In this document: piece by piece, positions 17,542-26,642 of the stretch | Layout of the letters: each line of letters starts with the position of its first letter | How positions within the stretch are numbered: position 1 is the stretch's first letter | NCBI GenBank assembly: GCA_027619595.1 | Contig: JAQCHP010000017.1 | Coordinates: 1 to 50,939, forward strand | DNA: 50,939 nt | Reading direction: 5' to 3' | Source of the DNA: Planctomycetota bacterium | GTDB lineage: Bacteria > Planctomycetota > Planctomycetia > Pirellulales > Pirellulaceae | Notes under the pieces: generated by a model | What the model was told of the DNA's origin: nothing | Databases searched by the model: none | The model's input: the letters and a program-made list of their open reading frames with translations, nothing else | Position numbers and translations under genes: made by a program

Positions 17542-17811
17542 ATGTTCGCCACGGTTGTACTACAGTCGACCTCACCCACTGCATCAGAGGCTTCGGACGA
17601 CTCCGTGGTACAACTCGATGATCGTCTCTTCTCGATCCCGGTACGTCGAAACCCGGACGTGCCCATCGGCCTACCGGGGGCGTTGCGCGGGCCGGCGCGA
17701 TCCACTAGAGCGCCCGGTTTAATTTTGTTAGCCTACCAAGAGTGTGGGGACCGACAGGCGAAACTGATGGCGGTACGGTTTCCCAAGATCAAAAAAAGTC
17801 GACAACTTTAG
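17542..17811 (+). CDS. Hypothetical small protein, doubtful
   Basis: An 89-codon frame beginning at an ATG with AGGAG 8 bases upstream, in an otherwise empty 766-base interval. The product has an acidic, Ser/Thr-rich N-terminal third and a basic C-terminus (FPKIKKSRQL). There is no signal peptide, membrane segment or motif that I recognise. A perfect 7-bp hairpin, TTGTGAC-ccctgtc-GTCACAA, follows at 17822-17842, just after the stop; it has no T tract, so it is not a clear terminator. The good ribosome binding site is the main support. It could equally be non-coding. Confidence 0.3.
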   Translation: MFATVVLQSTSPTASEASDDSVVQLDDRLFSIPVRRNPDVPIGLPGALRGPARSTRAPGLILLAYQECGDRQAKLMAVRFPKIKKSRQL

Positions 17812-17887
17812 CGGACCAACATTGTGACCCCTGTCGTCACAAGCTTCGCGAGGCAAGACACTGTTTGTCAGTGAAGAAACTACGGTT

Positions 17888-18457
17888 ATGTCAAAGGGTT
17901 CGTTCGAAGGGCGGCGTCAGGCCCTGGAAGACTCGTTTTTTCATGCGTGCGATACGCAGCTTGTCGCAAATCTCCGTCAAGAGATTGTTTCCATGGAAGA
18001 AAAGAGCAAGCTGTCCCATGTTTCTGGAATTGTTGACGAACAGGTTTTGTCAAGTCTTGTTAATGCGGGCGTTCAAGCCGAGTCATTACTAGCGGTCCGA
18101 TTGGTGCCGATGGTCGTCGTGGCATGGGCTGACGGAAAAGTTTCCTCTGAGGAACGCGCGGCCGTACTTACCGCTGCGATTGCCGAAGGGATATCGGCCG
18201 GAAGCACGGCGCACGACTTGCTTGGCAAATGGCTTGAGCATCAACCGGGCCCGAATGTCATGACGGCCTGGGTTGAGTTTGTGGGCGAGCTTGCCAGGGT
18301 TCTTCCGTCCGCTGCGATTGCGGAACTCAAGGAAAAGGTGCTGGAGCGGTGCTGGTGCGTCGCCAAGAGTAGCGGCGGATATTTGGGACTCGGAGCGGTT
18401 TCCCCATCAGAACAAAAGGCAATCGACCAACTCAAAAAAGCATACGATATCGGATAG
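17888..18457 (+). CDS. TerB-like helical protein
   Basis: A 189-residue cytosolic, all-helical protein of uncertain function. The stretch MVVVAWADGKVSSEERAAVL (about residues 75-94) matches the TerB-like (tellurite resistance / COG3793) motif, in which a DG-x-(V/I)-x-x-x-E segment forms a metal-binding helix pair. The rest, including LGAVSPSEQKAIDQLKKAY at the end, is helical and unremarkable. The ATG has only a weak ribosome binding site. It precedes the disulfide-reductase gene by 68 bases on the same strand and might be cotranscribed. TerB-like proteins occur in stress and membrane contexts; no specific role can be inferred. Confidence 0.7.
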   Translation: MSKGSFEGRRQALEDSFFHACDTQLVANLRQEIVSMEEKSKLSHVSGIVDEQVLSSLVNAGVQAESLLAVRLVPMVVVAWADGKVSSEERAAVLTAAIAEGISAGSTAHDLLGKWLEHQPGPNVMTAWVEFVGELARVLPSAAIAELKEKVLERCWCVAKSSGGYLGLGAVSPSEQKAIDQLKKAYDIG

Positions 18458-18525
18458 TCACTTTGCGCATTGCGTGAGTGACTTTCCCTACAATTCTTGC
18501 CCCTCAACTCGAGGGTATCGCAGCA

Positions 18526-20166
18526 ATGAAAATCGTGATTGTGGGTGGCGTTGCGGGCGGCGCGTCGGCGGCAGCGCGAGCCCGCCGACTCCAGGAAAAT
18601 TGCCACATTGTCATCTTCGAACGGGGAAAAGATCCGTCATTCGCCAATTGCGGAATGCCGTATTATATTGGCGGAGAAATCCAAGAACGGAACAAGTTGC
18701 TGGTCGCGCCCGTGGCTCGACTGCGTGAACGGTATCAGTTGGACGTTCGCACCGAGACGCAAGTGGAATCGATTGACCGTCACGCCAAGACGGTTCGTGC
18801 ACGCAACTTGGCCTCCGGCGAATGTTATGATGAGCCCTACGACAAGCTTATCTTAGCTACCGGCGCAATGCCCCTACGACCACCCCTACCGGGGATTGAT
18901 GGCGCCGGGATTCATACGTTGCGCGACCTGGGCGATGCCGACCGTATTTACAAGATCGTAGGTGAGGGCGCGCGGTCTGTGGTCATCGTCGGTGCGGGCT
19001 TTATCGGCATGGAAATGGCCGAAAATTTGGTCCGGCGGAATCTAAACGTTTCGGTCGTGGAACTCGCAAATCAAATCCTGCCACCTTGGGACCGCGAAAT
19101 GGTCCTCGATCTTACCAAGCACCTCGAATCGGAAGGGGTAAAACTCTACCTGAACGCATCCGCGCAATCGTTCCGATCCGGCAAGGGTGGTGTTCAAATT
19201 GACCTGTCGACGGGAACTTCCTTACAAGCCGATTTTGTGGTGTTGTCGATCGGTGTCCGTCCCGAAAACACGATCGCCTTGGCTGCTGGGCTGGAGGCCG
19301 GACCGCGGGGTGGCGTGCGCGTTAATGCCAACATGCAAACGGCTGACCCCGACATCTACGCGGTCGGCGATGTTGTCGAAGTCGAGGACGTCGTGAGCGG
19401 CACCCCGACCCAGATCCCACTTGCAGGACCGGCGAACCGCCAAGGTCGGATCGCGGCTGATCATTGTGCTGGCCGAGACTCGCGATATCGAGGCACGCAA
19501 GGGACGGCCATCGTCGGACTCTTCGGAAAAACAGCTGCAATGACCGGGCTGAGCGAAAAAACGTTGCAACGTCTCGGTCTGCCCTACGAAAAGATTTACA
19601 TTCACCCGACGCATCATGCGGGATATTACCCCGGCGCGGAGGCCCTCACCCTGAAGCTACTATTCGACCCCACTACGGGAAAGGTCCTTGGTGCACAGTG
19701 CGTCGGTGGATTAGGTGTCGACAAACGCATCGACGTGCTGGCCGTAGCAATCCAGGCCCAAATGACCGTCTTTGACTTGGAGGAAATGGAGCTTTGTTAT
19801 GCTCCCCAATTCGGTTCCGCCAAAGATCCTGTCAACATGGCCGGTTTTGTGGCGGCAGGACTTTTGCGTGGCGATCATCCGATCGTACATGCCGCAGAGT
19901 TAGCAACGCTTTACGAAAGCGGAACCCAAATTATCGATGTGCGAACACCACAAGAATTTAATCAAGGGCACGTGCCCAATGCCCTGAACATCGAAGTCGA
20001 CCAGCTACGACGTCGGTTGCCTGAAATTGAAAACCAGCGACCTGTTGTTTGCTACTGCCAAGTAGGAATGCGCGGTTATCTCGCCACCACGATTCTTCGG
20101 CAGCGAGGGTTTTCAGCTCGCAACCTCTCGGGAGGCTATACGAGCTACAGGCAATGGTTGAGTTAG
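18526..20166 (+). CDS. CoA-disulfide reductase-type flavoprotein fused to rhodanese
   Basis: A 546-residue FAD/NAD(P)H enzyme. The N-terminal IVGGVAGGASAAARARRL binds FAD. The redox Cys is in SFANCGMPYYIGG (about residues 38-50), the signature of CoA-disulfide reductases and NADH oxidases. GAGFIGMEMAENL is the NAD(P)H site, and IYAVGDVVEV the second FAD contact. After the dimerisation domain a rhodanese domain begins near residue 460 (IIDVRTPQEFNQGHVPNALNI) with active loop CQVGMR. The fusion matches CoADR-RHD proteins that reduce CoA disulfides or persulfides, linking it to sulfur or redox homeostasis. The ATG at 18526 follows GAGGG; a start at 18478 is rejected because it adds residues before the FAD motif. 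Confidence 0.9.
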   Translation: MKIVIVGGVAGGASAAARARRLQENCHIVIFERGKDPSFANCGMPYYIGGEIQERNKLLVAPVARLRERYQLDVRTETQVESIDRHAKTVRARNLASGECYDEPYDKLILATGAMPLRPPLPGIDGAGIHTLRDLGDADRIYKIVGEGARSVVIVGAGFIGMEMAENLVRRNLNVSVVELANQILPPWDREMVLDLTKHLESEGVKLYLNASAQSFRSGKGGVQIDLSTGTSLQADFVVLSIGVRPENTIALAAGLEAGPRGGVRVNANMQTADPDIYAVGDVVEVEDVVSGTPTQIPLAGPANRQGRIAADHCAGRDSRYRGTQGTAIVGLFGKTAAMTGLSEKTLQRLGLPYEKIYIHPTHHAGYYPGAEALTLKLLFDPTTGKVLGAQCVGGLGVDKRIDVLAVAIQAQMTVFDLEEMELCYAPQFGSAKDPVNMAGFVAAGLLRGDHPIVHAAELATLYESGTQIIDVRTPQEFNQGHVPNALNIEVDQLRRRLPEIENQRPVVCYCQVGMRGYLATTILRQRGFSARNLSGGYTSYRQWLS

Positions 20167-20271
20167 CATGGGCTAAAGGTCCATTCGTTTGCGTTGACAC
20201 GTGGCCTGACATCCGAGCAACGAACGACGCGTCCGTCCATCGAACTCTGCGGTGAGACTCATCAATCGACG

Positions 20272-21675
20272 TCAGGCATCGATCTGAGATGCAATGATTT
20301 CGTACATCGCTTGCAGGTAGGTTTCGGCCTCGTCACACGGCATGACAAGTGGCGGCGCGACACGTAGTACCTTGCCAGCCAACGGGCCTAACAAGTGAAG
20401 GCTGTGCCCATGGCTATCGCCAAGGTAACAGCCCTCGACAATTCTCCGGGCCACTTCTGCCGCTGTTGCCGACGACGTGCCAACGCATTCCACGCCCCAC
20501 ACAGTGCCCTCACCACGTACGGCAGAAATCGTGGGTAATTCCGTCAATCGTGACAATCCACGGTGCAGCACCGCGGAAAGCGCATGGGAGCGGTCCACGA
20601 CGGGGGCCGATTCGAATTCGTCGAGAGTCGCCAAAACGGCCGCACATCCTAGTGGATGGGCGCTCCAAGTATCGGAACCTTCTCCATACTTTAGTGCTTG
20701 AAAAATATCGGCGCGTGCAACGGCCGCATTTACCGGAATTCCATTCCCCATGCCTTTACCCAAAACAACGATGTCGGGTTCCACTCCATAAGTCGTATAC
20801 GCGTACATGGAACCCGTTCGGCCAAAGTTCGCCTGGACCTCGTCCAAAATAAACACAAGATCGTGCGTTCGACAAAATTCCTGCAGTAGCTGCAAGTACT
20901 CTATCTGGGGATGGTACGAACCACCCCCTCCCAGATACGGTTCGGTAATGAGGCAACACAGACGTTGACCGTAGGTATGGACGAGGCTGTCCAGCTCGCG
21001 ACGGTGGGACGTCAAGTCCAAGGGCCGTTGCCGACGTTGCCAGGAATTGCAAGCGTCTCGTGGAAAGTCAATAAACCGTACTCGCGGGTCACGCTCACGA
21101 TCTTGCTCGCTGCCTGTCACGGCACCTGACAGTCCCTTCTTGCCGTGAAATCCGTGTCGTGTCGCCAGGATGATGTCAGATCCCTTCCGGAATTCCAAGG
21201 CCGCCCACAATGCTTTCTGCACCGCCTCACTACCGCTGGCCGCCCACATGACCTGTTCTAAACGCTGTCCACCCACTTCTGCACGCAGACTCTTGAGCAA
21301 TCGCGTGGTGGCTTCGCATTCTAAATGCGTGATCGCGTTGTAAGCATTGAGCGGTACACCACGCAAGAACGGGGCATCACCGTTGGGCGATGATAACCCC
21401 ATATAATTGAGCACTCGCTGCCACCATCGTTGCGGATAGTGACCGAGATTGGTGACGAGGACACCCGACGTAAAATCGGCTAATTTTCGACCGTCTGCGG
21501 TGTAGTGGTAGCACCCTTCACTTTTCTCGATCACAGCCAAACTTGGTGTATACGTACGCAGTGCCCGTGGCTCAATCTTCGACGTCTCCACCCGAATGCG
21601 ATTGGACTCGTCTTCTCCAAAGAAGAATGGCAGTACTGCTTCAGGCTGAATCGCAGGAGTCTTTGCAGTTTTCAT
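20272..21675 (-). CDS. Class III PLP-dependent aminotransferase
   Basis: A 467-residue omega-aminotransferase-type enzyme. PLP features: ASGSEAVQKALWAA (phosphate-binding region, about 146-159), the HGFHGKKG aromatic/His segment, Asp278 in FILDEVQANFGRTG, and Lys307 in VVLGKGMGNGIPV as Schiff-base lysine. Family relatives act on acetylornithine, GABA, beta-alanine or glutamate-1-semialdehyde; I cannot choose. GAGG lies 6 bases upstream of the ATG. It is the last gene of a minus-strand group containing a GT2, a GT-C-like membrane protein and a Gfo/Idh/MocA oxidoreductase, which makes an amino-sugar or lipid-amine donor role possible but unproven. Confidence 0.88.
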   Translation of the reverse strand: MKTAKTPAIQPEAVLPFFFGEDESNRIRVETSKIEPRALRTYTPSLAVIEKSEGCYHYTADGRKLADFTSGVLVTNLGHYPQRWWQRVLNYMGLSSPNGDAPFLRGVPLNAYNAITHLECEATTRLLKSLRAEVGGQRLEQVMWAASGSEAVQKALWAALEFRKGSDIILATRHGFHGKKGLSGAVTGSEQDRERDPRVRFIDFPRDACNSWQRRQRPLDLTSHRRELDSLVHTYGQRLCCLITEPYLGGGGSYHPQIEYLQLLQEFCRTHDLVFILDEVQANFGRTGSMYAYTTYGVEPDIVVLGKGMGNGIPVNAAVARADIFQALKYGEGSDTWSAHPLGCAAVLATLDEFESAPVVDRSHALSAVLHRGLSRLTELPTISAVRGEGTVWGVECVGTSSATAAEVARRIVEGCYLGDSHGHSLHLLGPLAGKVLRVAPPLVMPCDEAETYLQAMYEIIASQIDA

Positions 21676-21729
21676 GTTGGCCTCACCGTCCTTTTGGGTT
21701 TCAGCACCGTAACTCGCTTAGACCCGATT

Positions 21730-21757
21730 TGACATCCCAGTGGTGACATCCCAGTGC
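21730..21757. repeat. 14-bp direct tandem repeat, two copies
   Basis: TGACATCCCAGTGG followed at once by TGACATCCCAGTGC, in the 114-base gap between the oxidoreductase and the aminotransferase genes. Two copies differ only in the last base. It may be a simple duplication or a paired binding site; it lies 55-82 bases upstream of the aminotransferase start. Confidence 0.7.
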
Positions 21758-21789
21758 CCCGTTGATTGTCGTCGTTTCGAATCATCGCG

Positions 21790-23079
21790 TCAAACTTGTC
21801 CAGCATACAACGGATGCGGTTCGGACTTACCTGGTAGGTAAAGCGATAGACCACCGTGTGAATCATTTACTCGCACAACGCCATCCGGGTACCCCTGTGC
21901 GTGAGCGGTCAGCAGGCTCTCCATGGCCTGCACGGCTGCTACGACCTGTCGGTCACTGGCGAGTTCATTATAGTTGCGTTCGGCCATCGATTTTAGTCGG
22001 CTGTTTCGGTCGGATGCACTGCCACCGTGCTCCACATAGGCAACTTCACGCATGAACTGTTCGATCGCTTCCACACCGTACCCACGTCGCGTTGTCTCGT
22101 TCCAGGGTTCCAGAAATGCAGCGCTGTAGTGGTTGTTCAGCGAGATCTTAAAATCGGTTGGAGTACGATCTTCGATGGTACATTCGACTCCGCGACGCCG
22201 GCCATGCGCCAGCCACACTCCGTTGTCGAAGCGAAATTGCACCTCCTGTTCCACATAGCCAGGGAAATTATTTGGCGTGACCCAACTCGTATGGATATCA
22301 AACGTCGCGTCTCGTCCCGATTCGTATCGGTAGTTGAGTCTCAGCTGTGTCGAGTCCCACGTATTGCCGGTAGCAGGTCCAACAATCCCGCGTTGCCCTG
22401 AACACTGGACGCTCAACAGCTTCCCACCGAACGTGAAATCAATCAGTTTAATGTAGTGAACGGCGACGTAGGTTCCCGGGTTGCGTCCCTGAATCCATTC
22501 GGAAAATTGATTGGATGAAATCGATTTGGGTTCCAATAACGAGCAGTAACCGTGATTGACATGCCTCAGGCTTCCGTTCATGACCAGCGTCCTGAGCCGC
22601 TTATGATCGGGATCCAGCAGCTTGTGATAGACAACTTTGGCTAACACTTTGTTTGATTGGGCTACGGCGACAAGTTCATCGAGTTGTGACAACTCAAGTA
22701 CGGATGGCTTTTCGATAAGTACATGTTTTCCGGCACGAAGGGCTCGCAGGGCGATGTCAAAATGTCGGTCATCAGGGGTCGCCACGCAAACCACGTCCAC
22801 CGGATGTCGCAACAGATCATCCACGGAATTTTCCCCACAATAGCTGGAAAAATCCGGTAACCTACCTGCCAATTTTTGGCGACAGGCCTCCACGCGACTG
22901 CCCGTCCGGCTGGCCACTGCCGCCAACGTAACTTCGCACACTCCGTGGGCTCGGTCGTAGATGGGCCGACGCCATACCGTCTCAAAAAAAGGCTCGTAGG
23001 TATCGCTAAAGATCATGCCCAGGCCGACCATTCCCACGCGCAAACCGCCTAGCGAACGATCGTGATCGACGGAGTTCAT
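21790..23079 (-). CDS. Gfo/Idh/MocA family oxidoreductase
   Basis: A 429-residue NAD(P)-dependent oxidoreductase, longer than usual. The Rossmann fingerprint appears as VGMVGLGMIF (about 14-23), followed by the family DVVCVATPDDRHFD and VLIEKPSVLEL (EKP motif). The C-terminal domain shows VAVHYIKLIDFTFGG in the region of the active-site His. There is no leader, so the enzyme should be cytosolic. AGGA lies 10 bases before the ATG. It sits between a GT-C-like membrane protein and the class III aminotransferase; oxidation of a sugar hydroxyl followed by amination would fit the order, but this is inference. Confidence 0.88.
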   Translation of the reverse strand: MNSVDHDRSLGGLRVGMVGLGMIFSDTYEPFFETVWRRPIYDRAHGVCEVTLAAVASRTGSRVEACRQKLAGRLPDFSSYCGENSVDDLLRHPVDVVCVATPDDRHFDIALRALRAGKHVLIEKPSVLELSQLDELVAVAQSNKVLAKVVYHKLLDPDHKRLRTLVMNGSLRHVNHGYCSLLEPKSISSNQFSEWIQGRNPGTYVAVHYIKLIDFTFGGKLLSVQCSGQRGIVGPATGNTWDSTQLRLNYRYESGRDATFDIHTSWVTPNNFPGYVEQEVQFRFDNGVWLAHGRRRGVECTIEDRTPTDFKISLNNHYSAAFLEPWNETTRRGYGVEAIEQFMREVAYVEHGGSASDRNSRLKSMAERNYNELASDRQVVAAVQAMESLLTAHAQGYPDGVVRVNDSHGGLSLYLPGKSEPHPLYAGQV

Positions 23080-23124
23080 GCTGATTTATCCTGACAAGTT
23101 AGATCCGCAAATGTTCGCAACAGA

Positions 23125-24447
23125 TCACTTCGCAATCCAGCCCTGCGCGACACCGTAACTGTAGGGCCATGGATTCACCCATGGATTGGGCCAACCGTAG
23201 GCAGCCGAGAACGTCGATATTATAAGGAAAATTGCACACACGAGACGGGAACGTGAAGACGACGCCAGTACGTCGACCCCTCGAATCATGCTCACCAGCG
23301 CCAGCGGTGTGAGCCAAAACAACCAACGCAGACCACACGTGACGCCTCCGTAGTTACGGTCAATTTCAGGACGAGTGACATAGAACCCAACGCACACGAT
23401 GGCCAAAGTCAAAGTGACAGCGGAGATCCATCTCAACAGGATATCCTCTTGCGACCGGAGTCCAAGCCGTATGCCCCAGGCCGAAATGCACCAAATTGGC
23501 GTCAACGTGAATAGACCGTGATGACCTATCAATACGTGGAAAAGGTACACAAGTTGAGATGGTTCGCCACGATCTGGGCCGCTACGCGCCCCGGTCCAAT
23601 ACGATCCTGGATAATCGTACCATTCGCGATGGCTGTAGGCGACGCGCCAGTCGCCGTGGGCAATAAAATTGGTGACAAAAAAGGCCACGGCGATCAGTAA
23701 GGCCGCTGGCAGGAAGTAGAACACCAAATTGCGCAGCTGGTGCCAGCCCAGCCAGCCTACGATCAAGCAGAAGAATGCGAGGGCTGGCAATTCGCACGCA
23801 ACCGCAAAAGCCGAACTGCAACCTGCCAGAATCCAAACCCATCGGGTATCGCTACCATCTCGAATCCGCCACAGGCAATAGAGTGTCACCATCACACATA
23901 CTGCTGCCGGCAAGTGATTGTTGAACGTAACCGCAAACGTCGTGAGGAAGGTCGCCCAACAGCCAGCCGTAACAACAAAGACCCGTCCCCAGTCGGTCTG
24001 GCCCCACCTTTCGACGAGATAGGCTAAGACGACGAGATAGACCGTGAGCGCAGGTATATTTGTCAACCAGATCAGTGCTCGACCCAGTATGAATGGATGT
24101 TCTTCCAGACGAAGTCCAGTGACACGCTGAATGAGCCAATATCCGCCCGCCGCGATGGTTGGCAAGAGGGGGGGCTTACTTGAATAAAAATGGGGTACCC
24201 CATCCCGGTCAGAGTGCCGTACCTTGTCGATTGTTTGCCAACTTCCGTTCGCCTGAAACCGATCAATCACGTACGTGCCGTCGTCGACCAACGCAACCAC
24301 GGTCGACCAGCGACTGCGATCGTTAGCACTGAGAAACGGCGTTTGCTGATCGCGGGCCGTGATGGACATAATGCGGCCCGATGCACCGGCAAGGGCTGAA
24401 CCAATCAAAAGACAATATATCGCTAGTCGCCATTGTGGAGAATTCAA
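23125..24447 (-). CDS. Polytopic membrane protein, GT-C (GT39-like) glycosyltransferase candidate
   Basis: A 440-residue protein with about ten hydrophobic helices. Near residues 75-100 a soluble loop holds DKVRHSDRDGVPHFYSSKPP; acidic and SSKPP-like loops after the first helix are common in GT-C enzymes that take sugars from polyprenyl phosphate. It also has the WG-x-LxLEEHPF-type loop followed by repeated helices. The start is a TTG at 24447 with AAGGA about 10 bases upstream. It lies 13 bases after the GT2 gene, which would make the lipid-linked donor. Assignment rests on topology and context rather than on a decisive motif. Confidence 0.65.
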   Translation of the reverse strand: MNSPQWRLAIYCLLIGSALAGASGRIMSITARDQQTPFLSANDRSRWSTVVALVDDGTYVIDRFQANGSWQTIDKVRHSDRDGVPHFYSSKPPLLPTIAAGGYWLIQRVTGLRLEEHPFILGRALIWLTNIPALTVYLVVLAYLVERWGQTDWGRVFVVTAGCWATFLTTFAVTFNNHLPAAVCVMVTLYCLWRIRDGSDTRWVWILAGCSSAFAVACELPALAFFCLIVGWLGWHQLRNLVFYFLPAALLIAVAFFVTNFIAHGDWRVAYSHREWYDYPGSYWTGARSGPDRGEPSQLVYLFHVLIGHHGLFTLTPIWCISAWGIRLGLRSQEDILLRWISAVTLTLAIVCVGFYVTRPEIDRNYGGVTCGLRWLFWLTPLALVSMIRGVDVLASSSRSRLVCAIFLIISTFSAAYGWPNPWVNPWPYSYGVAQGWIAK

Positions 24448-24460
24448 GACACTTGGATCC

Positions 24461-25438
24461 TTAATTTCCGGAACTCGTCTTTTCTGGATTTTTGCCTACC
24501 CGTTCCGAAACGGAATAGAGACGCGTTTTAGACCAATTGAGCGATGTCACGAGTTCGGCCAAGAATCCCACGGACATGAATTGGCCGCCGAGTAACATCG
24601 CAGCCAGTGAGTAGTAAAAGATTGCACGTTCATGTAGATGCAGAGGATGCTCCCACCCGGGAAGACGCGTAATAAGCCATGCCACGGTCAATCCCATAAC
24701 GCCCACAGTACCTATAACAAAGCACAGCATCCCGAATGCGCCAAACAAGTGTTGTGGTCGGTTACCATATCCGGTGATTAATTTAACCGTCATCAGATCA
24801 AGAAAGCCCTTGGGGATCCTCAAGAGTCCGTATTTCGACACACCAAATTGTCGACGTCGATGGTGCACTTCAATCTCACCGATACGCCATCCTTGCGCTG
24901 CTGCCAGCACGGGAATAAAACGGTGCAGTTCGCCGTAAAGATTTAAGCCCTGGAGTGCTTCAGCTCGGTAGCTTTTGAAGCCACAATTGTGGTCATGCAG
25001 GTGGACACCGGTTAGCCAACTTACCATCCAATTGAAGACTCGTGATGGCCCAACCTTGTGCCAAGGATCGTGGCGGGCGCGTTTCCATCCACTCACCACA
25101 TCGGCACCCTGGTTCAAACGTTGTAAAAAGCGAGGGATTTCTGCCGGATCATCCTGCAAATCGGCGTCCAGAGTGATGATAATTTCTCCGACGGCATTCT
25201 GAAAACCCGCACTCAACGCGGCGGCTTTGCCAAAATTGCGGCGAAAACGGATCCCGCCGACTCGCACATCTGTGGCTGCGATTCTTGTGATGATCTCCCA
25301 CGAAGCGTCACGCGATCCATCATCGACAAATAGGATCTCGACATCGTATCCGTTTTGTTGAGCTACAGCGTCAATTTCGCGGTGCAGGTCGACCAAACTA
25401 TCGGCCTCGTTAAACACCGGAATTACAAGTGACAGCAT
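24461..25438 (-). CDS. Family 2 glycosyltransferase, DPM1/ArnC-like with C-terminal membrane helices
   Basis: A 325-residue enzyme. The GT-A domain begins LSLVIPVFNEADSLVDL and shows VLFVDDGSRDAS and ITLDADLQDDPAEIPRF (metal-binding DAD with the downstream QDDPAEIP typical of polyprenyl-phosphate glycosyltransferases). Two C-terminal membrane helices (about residues 235-260 and 275-298) anchor it, as in ArnC, GtrB and dolichyl-phosphate mannose synthase. Expected reaction: transfer of a sugar from a nucleotide sugar to undecaprenyl phosphate on the inner face of the membrane. The ATG at 25438 starts exactly at the fold; the longer reading from 25585 would overlap the upstream gene by over 100 bases. 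Confidence 0.92.
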   Translation of the reverse strand: MLSLVIPVFNEADSLVDLHREIDAVAQQNGYDVEILFVDDGSRDASWEIITRIAATDVRVGGIRFRRNFGKAAALSAGFQNAVGEIIITLDADLQDDPAEIPRFLQRLNQGADVVSGWKRARHDPWHKVGPSRVFNWMVSWLTGVHLHDHNCGFKSYRAEALQGLNLYGELHRFIPVLAAAQGWRIGEIEVHHRRRQFGVSKYGLLRIPKGFLDLMTVKLITGYGNRPQHLFGAFGMLCFVIGTVGVMGLTVAWLITRLPGWEHPLHLHERAIFYYSLAAMLLGGQFMSVGFLAELVTSLNWSKTRLYSVSERVGKNPEKTSSGN

Positions 25439-25478
25439 CACGATGTCGTGCTCACATGGATCAAAGGGAGTCAGGGGA

Positions 25479-26642
25479 TCAGCGAAACGATGAGGTGCGG
25501 GACGCAGGTCGAGGATGAGCCGCTTTGAGCGATAAGTGCCACAGTCTGCTTGCCGCCATGGCAGCCGCAATGCCTGCCTCAGCACCCAGCCAAATCAACC
25601 GCAACCAAATGGCGGCGATGATCGCGGCCGAGGTTCCTACGGCTGGTGACATGAGTTCTTGCAAGACCCATTCGCGCACAAAGGCTCCACCGGGCAGTAG
25701 CGATACAAATCCTGCTACGACGCTCAGCCCGACCGATGCCGTAAGTCTGGGAAGTAATACAAATGAAATATTCTCGACTTCGGGAATTGGTAATGAGCGG
25801 AGCGCCGCCCAAAAACTAATCCCCAAGAGGAACCAGCCCGGAAGATTCATCAGCCATCCGAGCCCGATCAGGCGTCCGTTCAACGCATCGATCGACTTCT
25901 CGGGTGCCGTCGAACGATTTTTAACGCGAGTGAGAATATGCAATACGATTCGTAATAAGGGCGGCGCCGTGGGGATTCCAGCGATTGCTAACAGTGCTAC
26001 GGCGACGGCCAGCATCGACAAATTGTGGTGTGGGTCGGCATACCAAAGTGACAACGAGAATATCGCTCCGCACGCTGCCCCTACGGCCATCATGGTGAGC
26101 GTCTCCACGAATACGCTCAAGGTTACGAGTCGAATGCTATGACACTGCCCCTGTAATACCGACATGCGTAAAAGTACGACCGTGACTTTTCCGGGCACGT
26201 ACTTGCCCAAATGACTGATGTAATATGCTTGCAAGGTACGGAAAAAGGTCGGCTGTTCACCGACCGCCCACAGCACGCGATACCAAAACACTCCCATGGG
26301 TAGCATTCCGGCCAAATAAGCAATCAGCGACGCTCCCACCCATTGCCAGCGAATCCCCGACCAAGTCACCCCCTTGGTTTCAAGATCTCTCCAAGCCGTG
26401 CCCAGCGAACGGACTACGAACGTACAAACAACCACCGCCAAGGCGAGTTTGCAGAGCGAAAACCAACTGAACCGCGAGCGTGGTGTGCCCGAACGGGAAT
26501 TGAAAGCGGCACGTTCCCCGGCGGTACGTTCAACGGGCGAATCAAGTTGGTCGTCGTGTGCGTGCACGTTTTCGCGTTGCCCGGCTGGGCCTCTTGGACG
26601 CGGGGGGAGCAGGTTTCGTTGTCGACCCGCATTGTCCTGCAT
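25479..26642 (-). CDS. YbhN/LPG-synthase-type transmembrane protein (UPF0104)
   Basis: A 387-residue integral membrane protein of the lysylphosphatidylglycerol synthase TM-region family (YbhN, AglD relatives). A hydrophilic 55-residue N-terminus is followed by about eight helices. YYISHLGKYVPGKVTVVLLRMSVL holds the family motif (Y...GKYxPGK), and SLLPGGAFVREWVLQELM matches the conserved loop near the C-terminus. The ATG at 26642 has AAGGA 7 bases upstream; a GTG at 26657 is an alternative. Members are thought to move or present lipid-linked substrates across the membrane. It is the first gene of the minus-strand cluster ending in the aminotransferase. Confidence 0.86.
   Translation of the reverse strand: MQDNAGRQRNLLPPRPRGPAGQRENVHAHDDQLDSPVERTAGERAAFNSRSGTPRSRFSWFSLCKLALAVVVCTFVVRSLGTAWRDLETKGVTWSGIRWQWVGASLIAYLAGMLPMGVFWYRVLWAVGEQPTFFRTLQAYYISHLGKYVPGKVTVVLLRMSVLQGQCHSIRLVTLSVFVETLTMMAVGAACGAIFSLSLWYADPHHNLSMLAVAVALLAIAGIPTAPPLLRIVLHILTRVKNRSTAPEKSIDALNGRLIGLGWLMNLPGWFLLGISFWAALRSLPIPEVENISFVLLPRLTASVGLSVVAGFVSLLPGGAFVREWVLQELMSPAVGTSAAIIAAIWLRLIWLGAEAGIAAAMAASRLWHLSLKAAHPRPASRTSSFR

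Noticed and set aside
17349-17705. 118-codon minus-strand frame
   Set aside because: No motif and no ribosome binding site; it overlaps the better supported (still doubtful) plus-strand frame.
20167-20271. Possible terminator between the convergent flavoprotein and aminotransferase genes
   Set aside because: No GC-rich hairpin with a T tract found in the 105-base gap.
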